NCBI GenBank assembly: GCA_963667715.1
Contig: OY763926.1
Span: 2,418,001-2,482,000 of the forward strand
DNA from: JAFGDI01 sp963667715
GTDB lineage: Bacteria > Planctomycetota > Phycisphaerae > Sedimentisphaerales > SM23-30
DNA: 64,000 bases
Direction: 5' to 3'
Below are positions 24,593 through 34,563 of this stretch, one piece after another. Every line of letters begins with the position of its first letter. Position 1 is the first letter of the stretch. The translations under genes were made by a program, and so were the position numbers. A model generated the notes under the pieces. The model did not search any database. It was not told where the DNA came from and was given only the letters and a program-made list of their open reading frames with translations.

Positions 24593-27500
24593 ATGTTCAA
24601 GAAGAGAAGAAATAAAAAGCGTCGGAAAGACAATTCAAGTTCTACTATTAACCAGGACAATACCGCTGCTGAGCAGTACTGCAGCAGCATAGCACCGCTA
24701 GAGCAGCGTATTATGCTATCAGCGACATGGATCGATGCCGATCCAGATGGAGCAGACGGAGGAGATGCGCCAATTGACGGCGGCGACGACGCCATAGATG
24801 AAATTCTTAACAGCTCCCCTATAACAGGCAGCGACGATCTCTTTGGACATGAAGATACATCTTCTATAATTGATGTACTTTCAAACGATACTGACCCAGA
24901 TGGTGACCAACTAACAGTAAGCGGATTTGAACAGCCAGAACACGGAACAGTAGCATATAACGATAACGGCACATTCACTTTTACCCCAGATGCAAACTTT
25001 AACGGAACTGACAGTTTTACATACTCTGTAAGCGACGGTAACGGCGGAGTAACAGAAGGTACAGTAAATATTAATGTGAGTGCTGTTAATGATGCACCAG
25101 TTGCTGCCAATAGCAGCTTTAATACTACAGAAGAAGTTGCAGTTACAACCGGAAACGTACTTACAAGTGCAACGGATCTGGATGGAGATGAACTAACAGT
25201 ATCTGACTTTGAGCAGCCGGCACATGGTACGGTCGAATATAATAATGATGGGACATTTAGCTATACGCCAGATCAGGACTTTAGCGGCAGCGACAGCTTT
25301 ACATATACCATTTCTGATGGTAATGGCGGTTCTTCAATAGCAACAATTCAAGTTAATGTTGCAAATGTTAACGATGCACCGACAGCCGTAAACGATACTG
25401 TAACAGTAAATGAAGATGGTACAATAACAACTGGCAATGTCCTGGCTAATGACTTTGACGTTGATGGTGACGATGTAGAACTAGTAAACTATGACCAGCC
25501 TGAACATGGTACACTAAGTTATAATAATGACGGAACATTCAGCTATACACCAGATGCCAACTACAATGGTTCAGACAGCTTTAGCTACACGGTAACTGAC
25601 GGTAACGGCGAAACCCATACAGCAGACGTTGAGATAACTGTTGCTGCTGTTAATGATGCTCCTACCGCGGTTGGCGACAGTTATACTACAGATGAAGATA
25701 TCGCAATCACTACCGGTAATGTACTTGAAAATGCAAGTGATATCGACGGGGATATGCTAAGTATTGGCAGCTTTACACAGCCGGAACACGGTTCTGTAGA
25801 GTATAATAATGATGGTACATTCACTTACACCCCTGCTGCAAACTATCACGGTACTGACAGTTTTACATATACCGTATCAGACGGCAATGGCGGCACAGTA
25901 ACAGAAACGATCAGTCTTAGCATTAACAGTCTAAATGATAACCCTACAGCTGGCAATGATACAATAACCGTTGATGAAGATTCGTCAGTTATTACTGGCA
26001 ATCTGCTAGATAATGATTTTGACGTTGATGGCGAGACGGTTTTTATTGACGGAGTAAGCTCTCCTTCACATGGTAGCGTGGTATACCATGGTGATGGGAC
26101 ATTTACATATACACCGGACCCCGATTATTGCGGAAATGACAGTTTTACCTACACGATAAAAGATGGCGTTGGCGGCGAGTCTGAAGTGACTGTAGATGTA
26201 GTTGTTAATGGAGTGAATGATAACCCGGAAGCTGAAGATGATAGAATTATTGCTGTAGAAGATACAACTCTAGTAATAGACAGCATATTTGATAACGACT
26301 TTGACCTGGATGGCGATACACTGACTGTTACTGATTTTGATCAGCCAGAACATGGAAGCCTTGAGTATAATGATGATGGTACGTTTACGTATACACCAGA
26401 TGCTAATTATAACGGCAGAGACGAGTTCAACTATACTGTTAGTGATGGAAATGGCGGTACCGATACTGCTACAGTAGTATTAAGAGTCAGAGCTGTCAAT
26501 GATACGCCAGATGGTGGCACTGACAGCTATACAGTAACTGAAGACGGTACAGTAACAACGGGTAACGTACTGGTTAACGACAGTGATGTCGATGGCGATA
26601 CACTTCACATCGCAGGATTTACACAGGCAGAACACGGTAGTGTAGCTAATAATGGCGATGGTACTTTCACATATACACCTGATGGCGACTTTAATGGTGC
26701 AGACAGTTTTACTTACACTATTATTGATGGTAATGGCGGAGAACAGAGCGTTACTGTAAATGTTGACGTTACTGCTGTTAATGATGCGCCGGAAGCTGAA
26801 GATGACAGAATAACAATTCTGGAAGATAGTACGATTACCACTGGTAATATACTTGCCAATGATGTTGACGTTGATGGCGACGAACTGATAATAAGTGACT
26901 ATACTACCCCAAAACACGGTAGTTTGGAATATAATGGCGATGGTACATTTAACTATACGCCAGATGCTAACTATAACGGGCCGGATAGTTTTACTTATAC
27001 AGTGACTGATGCCGAGGGTATAACATCGACAGCAACTATGGATATTAACGTCGAATCTGTTAATGATGCGCCGATAACAGCTGGCGATACGTATACTACA
27101 AATGAAGATAGTACGCTGGTAACCGGTAATGTACTGGCTAATGACACAGATGTTGAAGGTAATACTCTAGGTATCGCGTGGTATAGCCAGCCGGAGCATG
27201 GTAGTGTTTCATTTAACGGAGATGGTACATTTACATATACTCCAGATACTAACTATAATGGTACGGATAACTTCACATATACAATAACTGATGGCCGGGG
27301 TGAGCCTCAGACTGAAAATATTACAATTAATGTGAATGCAGTTAATGATGCGCCAACGGCAAGAAATATACAACTGGTGACTGGCGAAGATGATTCTATA
27401 ACCACAGGAAACCTGCTAAATAGTGTATATGACGTCGACGGCGACACACTGACAATAACTGATTTCAGTCAGGCCAGCCATGGTACAGTGGTTAGTAATG

Positions 27501-30500
27501 AGGATGGAACCTTTACTTATACGCCAGATCATAGATTTGATGGAACTGACAGTTTTACATATACAGTTAGCGATGAAGATGGTGAAACAACAACTGCTAC
27601 GGTATATGTTGAGGTTGAAGACAATCGCCTGGACGCCAACAGCGACACATATGAAACTAGCGAAAATGTAAGTTTCCGCACCGGAAACGTTATGAGTAAT
27701 GACGGGTTACATGGCAGTAGTGAGGTTGAGATAACCGATTACAGCGGAGCCTTTCACGGTACAGTTGAGTATAATGGAGATGGTACTTTCACATACACAC
27801 CAGATGATAACTTTTCTGGCAATGACTACTTCAGATATACTTTAACTGACGAATATGGCGATACAGATTCTACACTGGTTAAAATCCGTGTAAGTAATGG
27901 TAATGCTGACCCAAATGCTGCAAATGACACATTTTATACAGACGAGGACGTTGAAGTCGTTACTGGCAACGTGCTGACAAATGATTATGACCTAAATGGT
28001 GACGATCTAAGTATAACAGACTTTAGTCAGGGCTCGCACGGTAGTGTAAACTATAATGACGATGGTACATTCACATATACACCTGACAGCGACTATCACG
28101 GAACAGATACATTCAGCTACACCGTCAGTGATGGTAACGGCGGCACTGATACTGCTACAGTAACAGTCAATGTTGGCGAAGTGATCGACAATCCGGATGC
28201 GGTTAATGACAGTTTTGTCACAAATGAAGATACTACATTGGTTACAGGTAATGTGCTGGCTAATGATGTTGACGTTGAAGGCGGTCATACGCTGTTTGTA
28301 TACGATTTTGACCAGCCGTCACATGGACACATTAACTATAATGACGATGGAACATTCACCTATTCAGCAGACGCAAATTATCACGGCGAAGACAGCTTTA
28401 CATATGTGATATATGACGGCGAAGGCGGTTCTGACACCGCAACAGTATATATAACTGTAAATTCGGTTAATGATGCACCAGAAGGTGAAGATGTAAGGGT
28501 TAGCGTTAATGAAGATAATGTCTTAACAACCGGTAATTTACTGGCGGATGTATCTGATGTTGACGGAGATGCATTGCATGTGGACAGCTTCTCGCAGCCA
28601 GAACATGGCTCACTGGTTAGTAATGGCGATGGAACATTCACATATACTCCAGATGAGAATTATCACGGTGGCGATAGTTTTACATATACTGCAGCTGACG
28701 ATAATGGCGGCAGTACATTAATCAGAGTTGACATCAATGTGAATTCGGTTAATGATGCACCAATAGCATTAAATGACAGTATAAATGTTGACGAAGATGG
28801 AGTGGTAAGTACAGGCAATGTACTTACAAATGACTACGACATTGACGGCGATAATGTACTGGTATATGATTTTGAACAGCCGGAGCATGGTTCTGTCAAA
28901 TACAATGGTGATGGTACATTCAGCTATAAACCTGATGCCGACTATAACGGTAGCGATAGTTTTACATACACTGTGATAGATGGTAACGGCGGTAGTGATA
29001 CTGCAACAATCAACATTAACATATCCTCAGTAAATGATGAAATTGATGCTCAGGATGCGAGTATCGTGTTGAATGAAGATACATCAGCAACTACAGATAA
29101 TGTATTTACCATGTTCGACAATGTTGACGTTGAAGAGCTCTATATAGACGGTTTTACTGCATCAGATCATGGCACAGTAACATATAATGGCGACGGTACA
29201 TTCACATACACGCCAGACGACGATTTTTACGGTACGGACAGCTTTACCTATACTATGATCGATGAGAGCGGTGCTGTTGACACAGCAACAATTAACATAG
29301 TTGTAAGACCGGTAAATGACGCTCCTGTTGCTGGCGATGACGATGTCAGTCTGGCAGAAGATAATAATATCACTATTGCAAGCGTATTTGCCAATGACTA
29401 TGATATCGATGGCAATGCAATATCAGCGCCATGGTTCACACAAGCAGAACATGGTACAGTTAGTTACAATGGTGACGGTACATTTGACTATACACCGGAC
29501 CAGGATTATAATGGTTCAGATAGTTTCACTTATACTTTAATTGACGGCCAAGGTGGTGTTGACACCGCTACGGTATACATTGATATATCAGCGGTTAACG
29601 ATGCTCCTGTTGCTCACACAAACTGGTATGGTGTAAATGAAGATAATGTACTTGTAACCGGAAACGTTATCGATAATGATGTTGATGTTGATGGTGACGA
29701 GATCTCCATTATTGACTATGGGCAAGCTAGCCATGGTACTGTTAGCTATAATGCCGATGGTACTTTTACTTATATTGCAGAAGAAAATTACCATGGAAAT
29801 GATAGTTTCACCTACACAATCACTGATGCTGACGGTGAAACTGACACCAGCAGAGTGTATATTGGTGTTAATTCTGTCAACGATGCTCCAGTTGCCGCTG
29901 GCGACTCAATGGAGACAATTGAAGATATATCAGTAACCAGCGTCAATGTTTTTGAGAACGACTTTGATGTTGATGGCGATGAACTGACAGTGTCAGACTA
30001 TCAGCAGCCAGCACATGGTACAGTTACTTACAACAACGATGGTACATTTACGTATACACCTGATCTTGACTATAATGGAACAGATAGCTTCACTTATACT
30101 GTAAGTGATGGCCACGGCGGTACAGATACCAGCACCATGGAAATCAATATCACAGCTTCAAATGACGCTCCACGCTCTGGTGATGACAGGTTCTTCACAC
30201 TGGAAGATCAAGCAGTAACTACAGCTAATGTATTTGCTAATGACTATGAAGTTGAAGGTGATGACATTATATTCCTGGGCTACACTCAGCCGTCTAATGG
30301 TACTATTGAATATCATAATGATGGTACATTTACCTATACGCCAAATGAGAATTTTAATGGTCTGGATTATTTCACATATGATATCACAGATGAATATGGT
30401 GCGATGAGTACCCAAAAGGTATTTATCGATGTAACACCTGTAAACGATGCACCTGTTGCATTCAACGATAGTGTTTCAGCAACAGAAGATGTCAGCCAGA

Positions 30501-33500
30501 CATTTAATGTGATCGGAAACGATACTGATATTGACGGCGATGTACTGGATGTGTCAGAATTCACTCAGCCAGAACATGGAACGCTGGTATATAATGGCGA
30601 TGGGGAGTTTACATATACCCCAGACGCTAACTATAACGGTTCAGACAGCTTCACTTATACAGCCAGTGATGGTCACGGTGGTTTTTCTACGGCTGAAATG
30701 TCAATTTCAATTACAGCGGTAAATGATGCACCAGATATTCAGGATGATACAGTTTATACAAATGAGGATAGTGCAGTCGTAACACAAAATGTACTAGCCA
30801 ATGATTCTGATGTTGAAGGTGATACGATAAATATTACTGACTTTGGTCAAGGGTCACACGGAACAGTTGAGTATAATAATGACGGTACATTTACCTATAC
30901 ACCTGATGCAAATTATAATGGTTCAGATAGTTTCACTTATACCGTTTCTGATGGTAACGGCGGCGTGACCACTGGCACAGTCAATTTGTCAGTCGGATCG
31001 GTTAATGATGCTCCGGTAACGGCAGATGACAATATTAGCGTAAGTGAAGATGGGTCAGTTACAGCGGCTAATCTACTGGCTAATGACAGTGATATAGATG
31101 GCGACGCACTTATTGTTGATGGCTTTACTATGCCAGAGCATGGCACTGTAAATTATAATAATGACGGCACCTTTACATATACGCCGGACAGTAATTATAA
31201 TGGTACAGACAGCTTTACATATACTGTTTCTGACGGTAATGGCGGAACATCCACCAGTACAGTCAGGATCAATGTTAACGCAATAGAAGATGCGCCAGAG
31301 GCTGCAAATGATGCGGTAAGCGGTTTGGAAGACCAGACAATAACAACCGGTATTGTCATTGCTAATGATATCGATGTTGATGGTGATGCACTGAGTATCT
31401 CAGATTTTACACAGGCTGGTCATGGTGTTGTTGTAAATAATGGCGACGGGACATTCAGTTATACACCAGATGCTGATTATAATGGTGCTGACAGTTTCAC
31501 ATATACTATTACTGACAATAATGGTAATTTTGTTACAGCACAGGTTGATATTAATGTAACGGAGGTCAATGACGCACCGGTAGTTCAGTCTGATATTGTT
31601 GTTACCAGCGAAGACACATCGATCACTACCCAGAATGTATTAGCAAATGATTCTGATGTAGATGGCGACAGCATAGCCATAACAGATTTTGGCCAGGGTA
31701 CAAATGGCAGCGTAATCTACAATAACGACGGTACATTTACCTATACACCAAATGACAACTTCAATGGAAGTGACAGCTTTACTTATACCGTATCAGACGG
31801 TAGAGGCGGAATTACAACCGGTACAGTAAATGTCAATGTAAGCGCTGTAAATGACAGCTATCAGGCGATTGATGATAGCGTATCAACAAGCGAAGACACA
31901 GCTGTCAATACTGGTAACGTGCTAGCGAATGATATAAATCTTGACGGCGATAATTTCCAAGTAAGTGATTTCACACAACCTGAACATGGATCCGCTGTCT
32001 ATAATAATGATGGTACATTTAGCTACAGACCTGATGCAAACTATCATGGCAGCGATTCATTTACTTATACAGTTACAGATGCCGGCGGTGAAACAGCAAC
32101 AGCTACAATATCAATAACAGTTGATTCTGTTAATGACAACCCAGTTGCTGCTGATGACACTGCGGTAACATCGGAAGATACCCCGGTAAGAACAGTTAAT
32201 GTACTGGCTAATGATACTGATCTGGACGGAGATACGCTTAGTGTAAGCGATTATAGCCAGGGAGCACATGGTAAAGTTGTTTATAATAACGATGGCACTT
32301 TTACCTATACTCCGGAAGATAACTATAACGGTACTGACAGCTTTACCTATAGCGTTTCAGACGGACAGGGAGGCACTGACACCGCAGTAATGACTATTAA
32401 TGTTACTGGCGACAATGATGCTCCTGAGGCTGCCTCGGATACGATTACGACATCAGAAGACAGGTCAGTAACTACAGGTGTTGTCACTGCTAATGATACT
32501 GACATCGACGGCGACACACTAACAGTTACCGGCAATACAGACCCTGAAAATGGCACCGTAACATACAATAATGATGGAACATTTACATATAAGCCAAATG
32601 CTAACTATAACGGCACAGACAGCTTTACATATACTGTTTCAGATGGCCATGGCGGTTATGATACTGCGACCGTAAATATTGTTGTTGAAACAGTTAATGA
32701 TGCACCAAGGGCTGGTGATGATTCAATATTTGTAACAGAGGACAGCTCCGTAACAACATCTAACCTGTTAAAGAATGATAAAGATGCTGATGGTGATACA
32801 TTAAGAGTATCTAGTATTAGCAGACCAGAACATGGCACTGTAATCTATAATAACGATGGTACATTCACTTATACGCCGGAAGAGAACTACAATGGCAGCG
32901 ACAGCTTTACCTATACAGTTGACGATGGTCATGGCGGGCGTGATACGGCGGTAGTAAATATACAGGTAGGCAGCGAGAATGACGCTCCAGTGGTAGAAAA
33001 CGACAAATTCACAACAGATGAAGACGTTGCAATAACAACCGGGAATGTATTAGCAAATGATACTGATACCGACGGCGATAGCCTAAAGGTTACCGGATTT
33101 ACAAATCCAGAACATGGCACTGTAGTTTACAATGAAGATGGCACGTTTACATATACGCCGGAGAGTGATTACAATGGCGATGATTCGTTTACATATACCG
33201 TTAGTGATGGTCATGGCGGTACAACGACTGGAACGATAGCAATCACAGTAAATCCTGTTGAAGATATAGTTGCAAGCGAAGACAGTGGTACAGTAAATAG
33301 CCGTGGTGATGTAAATATTAGCCAGAAATCTACTGGAAACAGCACTGATAATAACACTGAAAACAATATAGGAATATCAGAAGAAGAGCTTGAAGCACAA
33401 ATGTTGGCTGGCCTAGACCAATTACAGATGGACGGCCCTGAGATTCTTAGCCCAGATTGGAGTATTGGCGGCATACCAGGTGTAGATGAAGCAGGCAATA

Positions 33501-33823
33501 CAGAGTTGGAATTTGAAGATGCTGGCTATGAAAACATTGAAAATGACCTGGGCCAATTGCTAAATGAACTGCTTGACCTGCCAGACGAAATAACCAAGAG
33601 TAGTTTTGACGATATTTATAGTGAAGAAATGGCTTATGAAGGAACTGAAGGCACCGACAATATGGTAGGCGAAATTGAACATACAGAAGCAGAAGAAGAA
33701 CTTACAGCAGCAGAAAAGACAAGTTCAGGTGCAAGGGCCTACCTTGCTGGGCTATTTGGCCTATTACGTAGCTCTGCCGGTCTAGCCAAAAATACTGAAG
33801 ATGAAGATGAACAAGATAAGTAA
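24593..33823 (+). CDS. Giant tandem Ig/cadherin-like repeat surface protein (3076 aa)
   Basis: Likely an adhesin. The N-terminus is very basic with no ordinary signal peptide; residues 35-44 read PLEQRIMLSA, the LEPR-XLL-like planctomycete extracellular motif. From about residue 75 to 2885 there are about 30 repeats of ~94 residues, each with the pattern ED-x-TTGNVLAND-D-D-DGD, then EHGTVxYNxDGTFTYTPD, a YNGxDSFTYTVSDGNGG stretch, and a VNDAP linker: tandem-95/Big_9-type domains with acidic, probably calcium-binding loops. The ~190-residue tail is non-repetitive and acidic, with a short hydrophobic YLAGLFGLL near the end. PilZ, HlyD-type and M50 genes follow. How it crosses the membranes is unknown. 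Confidence 0.9.
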   Translation: MFKKRRNKKRRKDNSSSTINQDNTAAEQYCSSIAPLEQRIMLSATWIDADPDGADGGDAPIDGGDDAIDEILNSSPITGSDDLFGHEDTSSIIDVLSNDTDPDGDQLTVSGFEQPEHGTVAYNDNGTFTFTPDANFNGTDSFTYSVSDGNGGVTEGTVNINVSAVNDAPVAANSSFNTTEEVAVTTGNVLTSATDLDGDELTVSDFEQPAHGTVEYNNDGTFSYTPDQDFSGSDSFTYTISDGNGGSSIATIQVNVANVNDAPTAVNDTVTVNEDGTITTGNVLANDFDVDGDDVELVNYDQPEHGTLSYNNDGTFSYTPDANYNGSDSFSYTVTDGNGETHTADVEITVAAVNDAPTAVGDSYTTDEDIAITTGNVLENASDIDGDMLSIGSFTQPEHGSVEYNNDGTFTYTPAANYHGTDSFTYTVSDGNGGTVTETISLSINSLNDNPTAGNDTITVDEDSSVITGNLLDNDFDVDGETVFIDGVSSPSHGSVVYHGDGTFTYTPDPDYCGNDSFTYTIKDGVGGESEVTVDVVVNGVNDNPEAEDDRIIAVEDTTLVIDSIFDNDFDLDGDTLTVTDFDQPEHGSLEYNDDGTFTYTPDANYNGRDEFNYTVSDGNGGTDTATVVLRVRAVNDTPDGGTDSYTVTEDGTVTTGNVLVNDSDVDGDTLHIAGFTQAEHGSVANNGDGTFTYTPDGDFNGADSFTYTIIDGNGGEQSVTVNVDVTAVNDAPEAEDDRITILEDSTITTGNILANDVDVDGDELIISDYTTPKHGSLEYNGDGTFNYTPDANYNGPDSFTYTVTDAEGITSTATMDINVESVNDAPITAGDTYTTNEDSTLVTGNVLANDTDVEGNTLGIAWYSQPEHGSVSFNGDGTFTYTPDTNYNGTDNFTYTITDGRGEPQTENITINVNAVNDAPTARNIQLVTGEDDSITTGNLLNSVYDVDGDTLTITDFSQASHGTVVSNEDGTFTYTPDHRFDGTDSFTYTVSDEDGETTTATVYVEVEDNRLDANSDTYETSENVSFRTGNVMSNDGLHGSSEVEITDYSGAFHGTVEYNGDGTFTYTPDDNFSGNDYFRYTLTDEYGDTDSTLVKIRVSNGNADPNAANDTFYTDEDVEVVTGNVLTNDYDLNGDDLSITDFSQGSHGSVNYNDDGTFTYTPDSDYHGTDTFSYTVSDGNGGTDTATVTVNVGEVIDNPDAVNDSFVTNEDTTLVTGNVLANDVDVEGGHTLFVYDFDQPSHGHINYNDDGTFTYSADANYHGEDSFTYVIYDGEGGSDTATVYITVNSVNDAPEGEDVRVSVNEDNVLTTGNLLADVSDVDGDALHVDSFSQPEHGSLVSNGDGTFTYTPDENYHGGDSFTYTAADDNGGSTLIRVDINVNSVNDAPIALNDSINVDEDGVVSTGNVLTNDYDIDGDNVLVYDFEQPEHGSVKYNGDGTFSYKPDADYNGSDSFTYTVIDGNGGSDTATININISSVNDEIDAQDASIVLNEDTSATTDNVFTMFDNVDVEELYIDGFTASDHGTVTYNGDGTFTYTPDDDFYGTDSFTYTMIDESGAVDTATINIVVRPVNDAPVAGDDDVSLAEDNNITIASVFANDYDIDGNAISAPWFTQAEHGTVSYNGDGTFDYTPDQDYNGSDSFTYTLIDGQGGVDTATVYIDISAVNDAPVAHTNWYGVNEDNVLVTGNVIDNDVDVDGDEISIIDYGQASHGTVSYNADGTFTYIAEENYHGNDSFTYTITDADGETDTSRVYIGVNSVNDAPVAAGDSMETIEDISVTSVNVFENDFDVDGDELTVSDYQQPAHGTVTYNNDGTFTYTPDLDYNGTDSFTYTVSDGHGGTDTSTMEINITASNDAPRSGDDRFFTLEDQAVTTANVFANDYEVEGDDIIFLGYTQPSNGTIEYHNDGTFTYTPNENFNGLDYFTYDITDEYGAMSTQKVFIDVTPVNDAPVAFNDSVSATEDVSQTFNVIGNDTDIDGDVLDVSEFTQPEHGTLVYNGDGEFTYTPDANYNGSDSFTYTASDGHGGFSTAEMSISITAVNDAPDIQDDTVYTNEDSAVVTQNVLANDSDVEGDTINITDFGQGSHGTVEYNNDGTFTYTPDANYNGSDSFTYTVSDGNGGVTTGTVNLSVGSVNDAPVTADDNISVSEDGSVTAANLLANDSDIDGDALIVDGFTMPEHGTVNYNNDGTFTYTPDSNYNGTDSFTYTVSDGNGGTSTSTVRINVNAIEDAPEAANDAVSGLEDQTITTGIVIANDIDVDGDALSISDFTQAGHGVVVNNGDGTFSYTPDADYNGADSFTYTITDNNGNFVTAQVDINVTEVNDAPVVQSDIVVTSEDTSITTQNVLANDSDVDGDSIAITDFGQGTNGSVIYNNDGTFTYTPNDNFNGSDSFTYTVSDGRGGITTGTVNVNVSAVNDSYQAIDDSVSTSEDTAVNTGNVLANDINLDGDNFQVSDFTQPEHGSAVYNNDGTFSYRPDANYHGSDSFTYTVTDAGGETATATISITVDSVNDNPVAADDTAVTSEDTPVRTVNVLANDTDLDGDTLSVSDYSQGAHGKVVYNNDGTFTYTPEDNYNGTDSFTYSVSDGQGGTDTAVMTINVTGDNDAPEAASDTITTSEDRSVTTGVVTANDTDIDGDTLTVTGNTDPENGTVTYNNDGTFTYKPNANYNGTDSFTYTVSDGHGGYDTATVNIVVETVNDAPRAGDDSIFVTEDSSVTTSNLLKNDKDADGDTLRVSSISRPEHGTVIYNNDGTFTYTPEENYNGSDSFTYTVDDGHGGRDTAVVNIQVGSENDAPVVENDKFTTDEDVAITTGNVLANDTDTDGDSLKVTGFTNPEHGTVVYNEDGTFTYTPESDYNGDDSFTYTVSDGHGGTTTGTIAITVNPVEDIVASEDSGTVNSRGDVNISQKSTGNSTDNNTENNIGISEEELEAQMLAGLDQLQMDGPEILSPDWSIGGIPGVDEAGNTELEFEDAGYENIENDLGQLLNELLDLPDEITKSSFDDIYSEEMAYEGTEGTDNMVGEIEHTEAEEELTAAEKTSSGARAYLAGLFGLLRSSAGLAKNTEDEDEQDK
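24815..33260 (+). repeat. About 30 tandem ~282-bp coding repeats
   Basis: Repeat boundaries counted by the VNDAP-like linkers between Ig-like units. The protein repeats are very alike, but the bases differ through many synonymous changes. The unit near 27610-27900 is the most divergent: its linkers read EDNRLDAN and NGNADPN and it lacks the D-x-DGD loop. Confidence 0.85.
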
Positions 33824-33857
33824 TTGATAATAAAATATCTGTGAAATATATAGGACT

Positions 33858-33902
33858 AATGCAGTTCATACTCAAAAAGTAGTGTGAACTGCATTTTTTT
33901 TG
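33858..33902 (+). terminator. Terminator of the giant-protein gene
   Basis: AATGCAGTTCA (33858-33868) pairs with TGAACTGCATT (33885-33895), with further pairing inside, followed by eight T residues. It separates the giant gene from the PilZ-HlyD-M50 genes, so those need their own promoter in the roughly 215 bases up to 34120. Confidence 0.85.
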
Positions 33903-34119
33903 CATATCATGCTGGGAAAAAGTAAAATGACATTATAGGAATACCACCATAACACCGCTCCACCATCTTCATATAATAACTTACTCCATAAGCACTTACG
34001 CACACAATTAGCATTACTGATCAATGCCACTGCACGATTAAATAAAGTTGCTTTTATACTTAACTGTACTTGATTATAACCCGATAAAATAATGTAAAGA
34101 TTATAAAGACGAGAAGATA

Positions 34120-34548
34120 ATGAGTAACTATTCAGAACAAATGATAAAAATTGACCAGGAAGAACTCGAACTTGACACACTGCGTGACCTTGAAAAGCAG
34201 ACCAGTGATGAAATTATCAAGCAGAGAAAGCATGAGCGTCAGTCCATAAAGGGGCAGGTTGTATTACAGCCGGGCAACTCAAGTGAACTGCTCAACTATA
34301 AGGTGCAGGGTGTAACAGCGGATATCTCCGAAGGTGGCTGCGGAACAATGTTTCCGGTACCAGTGACAGTTGGTGATATATACAGGCTGACCATATCCTG
34401 GGCTGGTCATGATATTCCTATGGTATTTGCCCGCTGTAGAAACTGCAGGATTATACGTGAAGATGCTTTCAGTGCCGGCTTTTCGTTTTTCACCCCAATA
34501 AAGCTTGAAAGTGAAAAAGCAGAAGAAGCCCAGGGCGATTTGCTGTAA
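34120..34548 (+). CDS. PilZ-domain protein (c-di-GMP receptor)
   Basis: A 142-residue protein with a helical N-terminal extension and one PilZ domain. Both c-di-GMP motifs are present: R-x3-R (RKHER, about residues 36-40) and D-x-S-x2-G (DISEGG), followed by the barrel strands ending SAGFSFF. It should bind c-di-GMP in the cytoplasm and change partner activity. GAGAAGATA precedes ATG 34120. It is the first gene of a tight three-gene set with the GAF-HlyD and M50-HlyD proteins, so it is a natural c-di-GMP input for that set. Confidence 0.85.
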   Translation: MSNYSEQMIKIDQEELELDTLRDLEKQTSDEIIKQRKHERQSIKGQVVLQPGNSSELLNYKVQGVTADISEGGCGTMFPVPVTVGDIYRLTISWAGHDIPMVFARCRNCRIIREDAFSAGFSFFTPIKLESEKAEEAQGDLL

Positions 34549-34563
34549 AGGTAGTGTTAACAG

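Noticed and set aside
24571..33498. Many antisense frames under the giant repeat gene
   Set aside because: They arise from the repeated codon pattern on the other strand and have no ribosome sites or protein features.
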